Assembly: GCA_018136815.1 (NCBI GenBank)
Contig: CM030937.1
Coordinates: 2,111,887-2,175,886, forward strand
Source: Isochrysis galbana
Lineage: Eukaryota; Haptophyta; Isochrysidales; Isochrysidaceae
DNA: 64,000 nucleotides
Direction of reading: 5' to 3'
Made by a program: the position numbers and the translations under genes. This document shows, one piece after another, positions 60,070 through 64,000 of the stretch. The notes under the pieces were generated by a model, which was not told where the DNA came from, made no database searches, and saw nothing but the letters and a program-made list of their open reading frames with translations. Position 1 is the stretch's first letter, and the number at the start of each line of letters is the position of its first letter.

Positions 60070-60830
60070 AGTTTATATTTATCTACCAATATCTCCCCTC
60101 GGTCGTGCGCGTCCGGGTCCTCTTGTGGGACCCGCTCGTGCTCCTCCGGAGTGGGGATGGAAGAGATAGACTTCTTCCTAGGAAGGTCGATATAACTCGC
60201 GGAGGCGTCCGCAAGCCTCGCTCTAGCCCACTCGTATATGTTATCCCACGACTTGAGAAAGGTAGAAGAAGATATGTAGTTCCCTCTGTGGCGGATCCAC
60301 CGATCTCCTTCCGGCAAATAGGCCGCACACGCTTCGGTCGTGTATATTTCGCCCGTTTCCGGGTTGATAGTATTATGCACGATGACCGTCTGAAGAGATT
60401 CCCACTTAGACCTATGTGTATGGTGGATCGCAGGCGCTTTGTTAATGAAAAAGAAAAAGGTTCTGCCATATCGGAGCGCCCTGGGCCCCCTCAAGTGTGG
60501 TTGTTTCCCTACCTAAGGAGTTTAACCCTACGAATATTGTCTAACGCAAATTTCCAAAATGCCGGTAGCGTGCTGTTTCCTCGAATACTTGCCGTGATGC
60601 TTCGTGCGTCGACCTTGGATAGGACCGCCGAGCGCCCTAGCGGGGTACAGCTGAACCATTGGTCCAGAACTATTTTCCAGTCTGCCGATGACGGATTAAG
60701 GTATCTGGCGATCCATATCATATCCATATCGCTTGAAGAGCCCGCACGTGCTCGACCATCGGGAGAAGCCCGATCCCCGGATGGGGCTCGTGTTCCTTAG
60801 CCCCGACTCTCGGGTACGTCGGATAAGTCA
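60070..60830 (-). pseudogene. LINE ORF2 C-terminal fragment
   Basis: The minus strand encodes an L1-type post-RT region in shifted frames: GIGLLPMVEHVRALQAIWIA, RYLNPSSADWKIVLDQWF, GRSAVLSKV, STLPAFWKFALDN, then GEIYTTEACAAYLPEGDRW and STFLKSWDNIYEWARARLAD. At least two frameshifts (near 60725 and 60500) show decay. Confidence 0.65.
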
Positions 60831-61967
60831 CCCATTTTATGCCCTCTTGAGAGCTTGAGAGGTGCCTAGCCTTCCGCTCGCGGTCGCGGGATCCTATCGG
60901 CCGCGGGCTTGGGAGTGACGCACTTGGTCGTAGCCACCCCGGGAAACAACTGGGAGACGTGACGATAAACTAAACCAAAAGCCGGCCAGAAACAACCCCG
61001 TCACACAAAGTGAACCGGAACGACACACACCCGCATCGCGCATAGCAACGGAGGCATATCGAATCGGAAACAAACGTGAAAGCACAAGACAAAGGGCCTG
61101 CCTAGAACTCGCAATCCAAGCCGGGCCGACGTTGGTGCACCTGGGCCGCACCCCTAATACCAAAGAAAATGGAATGAGGGGGAGGGCGGGAAGGCAACGA
61201 TATGTGAAGCGAAGGGAAGAAAGGGCGGTGGCGAACGGGAGGTAGAGGATGCCGGCTAGTAGTAGGTGTTGGCCTTGAATCTTTAGATGCATTTTGCTGG
61301 GGGGTTCACATGTTGGGGCGTACTGATTGTGCTCATCATTTGCTGTGCATGTCTCTAGTGTAGTCAGGTGTGGCTACCTAGAGGTGTTCGGAAAATCCGG
61401 GAATGGTTTTCCTCCATGTGATTGCGCATTATCACCTGGGCGGGCGTGCATGACGCCCACCTACACGCTCGCTGCTCATCACTCCACAAAAAAGAGGCCA
61501 TGGAGGCGGGCGCCGTCGTCCTTCTCTCTCAACTTCACATGGGCGATGGGCCACCAAATGCCGAATTGCCTTGGATCCGGAGGACTGGCCATATACTATT
61601 GGCACAAAACTTTGAGTGGGTGGCACTGTAATGTTGACGTTCAAGCCGCTGGTGCCACTAGCCAACACTTTGGAGATGCAGCCATACCAGACTGCAATTC
61701 ATGCAACTACGTTTCGTCGCTTTTGCTTTTGTTTGGCTTTGTGCTCTGGAGGGCAATGTGTATAGCAGTATACTAGAGGCGCAAGTCATCTTCATTTGGG
61801 CCATTCCCAGTTGTTGGACTTACTTCCGGAGACGTGTCTTACACCGCCATGCCCTCACGGCGGTGTGCCAACTTGTATGATAGAAGCTGCCAAGAGTCGT
61901 GAGTGGACGGATGGATCCCGAAACCATGCATAGCTAACGCTATCATGTTAGTGGTAGCCTTGACAGC
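60831..61967. other. Intergenic, no gene recognised
   Basis: The minus strand near 60940-61290 shares short matches (ggtttagttt) with 56640-56670 and may be upstream LINE sequence. 61300-61960 shows nothing I can support. Confidence 0.35.
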
Positions 61968-64000
61968 TCAATAGGCGTTGAGCTTGTGCTCGATTAGCCC
62001 CATGCCTAGCTCGGCCGTCTCGCGCAACCCGAATCGCACCGTGTACTCGCCCGCGTGCACCTGGTAAGTCCCAGCCGACGTGATGCGCGCGAATTCAGAT
62101 AGCGCCGGATAGAGCGTCACGCATACTGTCGCTCCTGCCTTGACATGCACGCGCTCAAAGCCGAACAGGCTCTGGCGTGGTACATTGCCCTTACCGGCAC
62201 CGGGGGGCTCCAAAAAGCCGAGCACCACATCATCGGCGTCCATCTTACCAGTGTTCGTTACGGAGACAAAGAAGGTTACCGCAGCGCCATCTACTGGTCC
62301 TCCATCCTCCTTCGCGGCGCCAGCTTTGGAAAGGAAGGTGCGTCCCGACGCAGCGTGATAGTCTAGTAGGCGGCGCAATGGATCGAGTGACAGTGCGGGT
62401 GGTGGCTCGTTTGTGAAGCTGTACTTAAAACTTGAGTAGGAGAGGCCAAAACCGAAGGGCGCGACGGGCTTTCCCGTGTAGAAGCGATGGGTTCGGCCAG
62501 GGTTGGTTGTGCGGGGACATTGCTCACGTGGAAGCGTGCAATTCGGGGCGGGAAATGCGGACAGCCCTGGCCGCATGTTCATGTCGAATATACTCACTTG
62601 TGCGGCGAAGTCGTGCGGGTAGATGGTTTGAATGAGCCGCCCGGCAGGCGACCGATGGCCATAGAGCACGGGACCCAAACCTAGCACCGCGAGCGCTGGG
62701 AAGCCTACGTGGATGACTGCCCCGACATTGGGATTGACAAGTACACCGGAAATATCGAGCGGTGAGGCAGTGAACACGATGACGGTGATGGGAGATTTGG
62801 CTGCTGCAGCAGCGGCCGAGACTAGCTTGAGCTGTGCGGTTGGCACACTTGTACCGTACAACTGTGATGGTTATAAGGGGACACGTCAGCCGAAGGTGCA
62901 CCGGAATGATTAATATGGACGGGCAGGGGAGGCAAGGATGCCGCACAATCTCTCGACCGCGCGAATCCGGAGGGCTTGTGCGAAGGTGCCCTGGGCGCGA
63001 GCACACCCGGCCGTAGTCTGGTGCAGCCACCAAGGTGGACAACACAGCGGGAAGGCTAGGGAGCGGAATGTGGATTACTCACCGGGTGTGCGTCGTGCCC
63101 CTCTCTCGCCCAGCCTAGGTCGTTGCCGATCGCCACGATTACCACGTCAGCCTTGGCAGCCATTGCCGCCGCTTGCGTAACACCGTCGCTCGGGGCATCC
63201 CACTTTGTCGACGGGACTCCCATTGCACTTGCGACTTCTCCAGCGGGAGCATACGCCGCAATGGCGTCGAAGAGTGTCGGGAAGCGCCCACCACAGACAT
63301 CGCCCGGTCCGTAGTAGGAGGCCATCGACCGCGAGAGGTTGGCGACGGGTCCGAGTAAAGCAACAGAGGCGTCGTCTTTAATAGGGAGCGTGGCACGCAC
63401 GTTCTTGAGGAGGGCCACGGATTGGGTCACCCCGTCGGCAGCGAGATCCTCTGTCGCAGGGGTGCAAACGCTGGTGGCGGGGTCGAGCCTTTGTAGCGGA
63501 CCAGGCGGATCAAAGTGACCCAAACGCATGCGCACGCGCATGAGATATGCAAGACGCTCATCGATATCTGCCTCTGTAATGAGAGATGCGGCCAGGGCAT
63601 CACGAGCATTGGTGCTGACAAAGCCACCGCAGTCGACGTCGGTGCCTGCATGAAGAACGTCGCGCACATCCTCTTCCTTGGACTGATTCTTGTACCTGCA
63701 CGCACGAGTAGTGGGCGGGAGGTATAGACGGCTTTGAGAGGGGCGCCGACGAAACGCAGCGTGTGTATACGTGGGCGTCGGTAGGCTGCCACAACTTTCG
63801 GACTGATGCCAGTGCTTTGAGCTTGGGATATGGGTATGATGCGTCCTTGGCGCCAAGCTTTCATTTCTGTTTTACAGGGTCCTCGCGACGTCGTCTTTCA
63901 ACTTCGGCAATTCTCACGCCGGCTTCCGGTAGACTCTCAGCCTGGACCGCGTACCTGTGGTTGTTATATACGACGGCGTCCGCATCGCAGTCGGAAGTAA
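61968..64000 (-). CDS. GH3 beta-xylosidase-like glycosidase, last three exons (partial)
   Basis: Exons 63955-64000 (cut by the window end), 63083-63695 and 61968-62861, with introns of 259 and 221 bp, frame-consistent GT-AG. The first visible exon carries TSDCDA...VYNNH, the GH3 nucleophile block of plant-type xylosidases/arabinofuranosidases. The second has HAGTDVDCGGFVSTNARDAL, LLKNVRATLPIK, YYGPGDVCGGRFPTLFDAI and VVIVAIGNDLGWAREGHDA; the third GVLVNPNVGAVIHVGFPA, FPHDFAAQV-like (YPHDFAAQVSIFDMNMRPG), TGKPVAPFGFGLSYSSFKYS and a C-terminal fibronectin-type III domain (VTFFVSVTNTGKMDADDVVL). Likely secreted or lysosomal, acting on xylan or arabinoside chains; the N-terminal catalytic half lies outside. 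Confidence 0.88.

Noticed and set aside
61300..61780. Gene with ORF MCSSFAVHVSSVVRCGYLEV
   Set aside because: No recognisable motif, competing frames on the other strand, no splice or conservation evidence.

Overview
This window looks like nuclear DNA of a GC-rich eukaryotic microbe, most likely a flagellated alga. The genes have GT-AG introns, long 5' pyrimidine or purine microsatellites and no operons. Products include a photolyase/cryptochrome, a betaine-lipid methyltransferase, a plant-type beta-xylosidase, RNase P p30, a Tim17/22/23 carrier, and coiled-coil and C2/ankyrin proteins of ciliary flavour. I cannot name the lineage; a haptophyte-like alga is one guess. About a dozen host genes are scattered among transposable elements, which hold roughly half of the window.

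Layout. 1-5.8 kb: first exon of a Tas-like aldo/keto reductase (-), a nest of inverted-repeat elements, then an intronless gene fusing an MTHFR-like barrel to a photolyase/cryptochrome. 5.9-13.1 kb: AT-rich virus-like ORFs, a two-exon JmjC gene (-), a hAT-like miniature element, and an ORF1-only non-LTR element. 14.7-19.0 kb: divergent coiled-coil (CEP83-like) and serine carboxypeptidase genes. 20-33 kb: a deletion relic of a Ty3 element, then a complete 11.5-kb Ty3/gypsy chromovirus with 1,323-bp LTRs that appear identical and a GAAGG target duplication, lying beside a copia relic. 33-38 kb: short retroelements, one interrupted by a miniature DNA transposon, plus an unrecognised gene (-). 38-46.5 kb: Tim17-family gene (-), a four-exon PH-like membrane protein gene, and a 1,602-residue C2/ankyrin protein. 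48-57 kb: RING gene (-), BtaB-like methyltransferase, and a LINE ORF2 split by an ORF1-only element. 57.9-64 kb: RPP30, more LINE debris, and the 3' exons of a GH3 beta-xylosidase (-).

The two most striking observations are fusions. First, the Ty3 Pol begins with a complete-looking phage-type DNA methyltransferase domain (PPC and EN motifs), whose SAM-binding motif lies at the Gag-Pol frame junction. Second, a photolyase/cryptochrome, a family whose usual antenna is a folate, carries an N-terminal domain resembling methylenetetrahydrofolate reductase. The non-LTR elements are also unusual: they end in T-runs and two ORF1-bearing copies lack ORF2.

All calls were made by eye from sequence and motif memory; splice sites were chosen by frame, GT-AG and family continuity.
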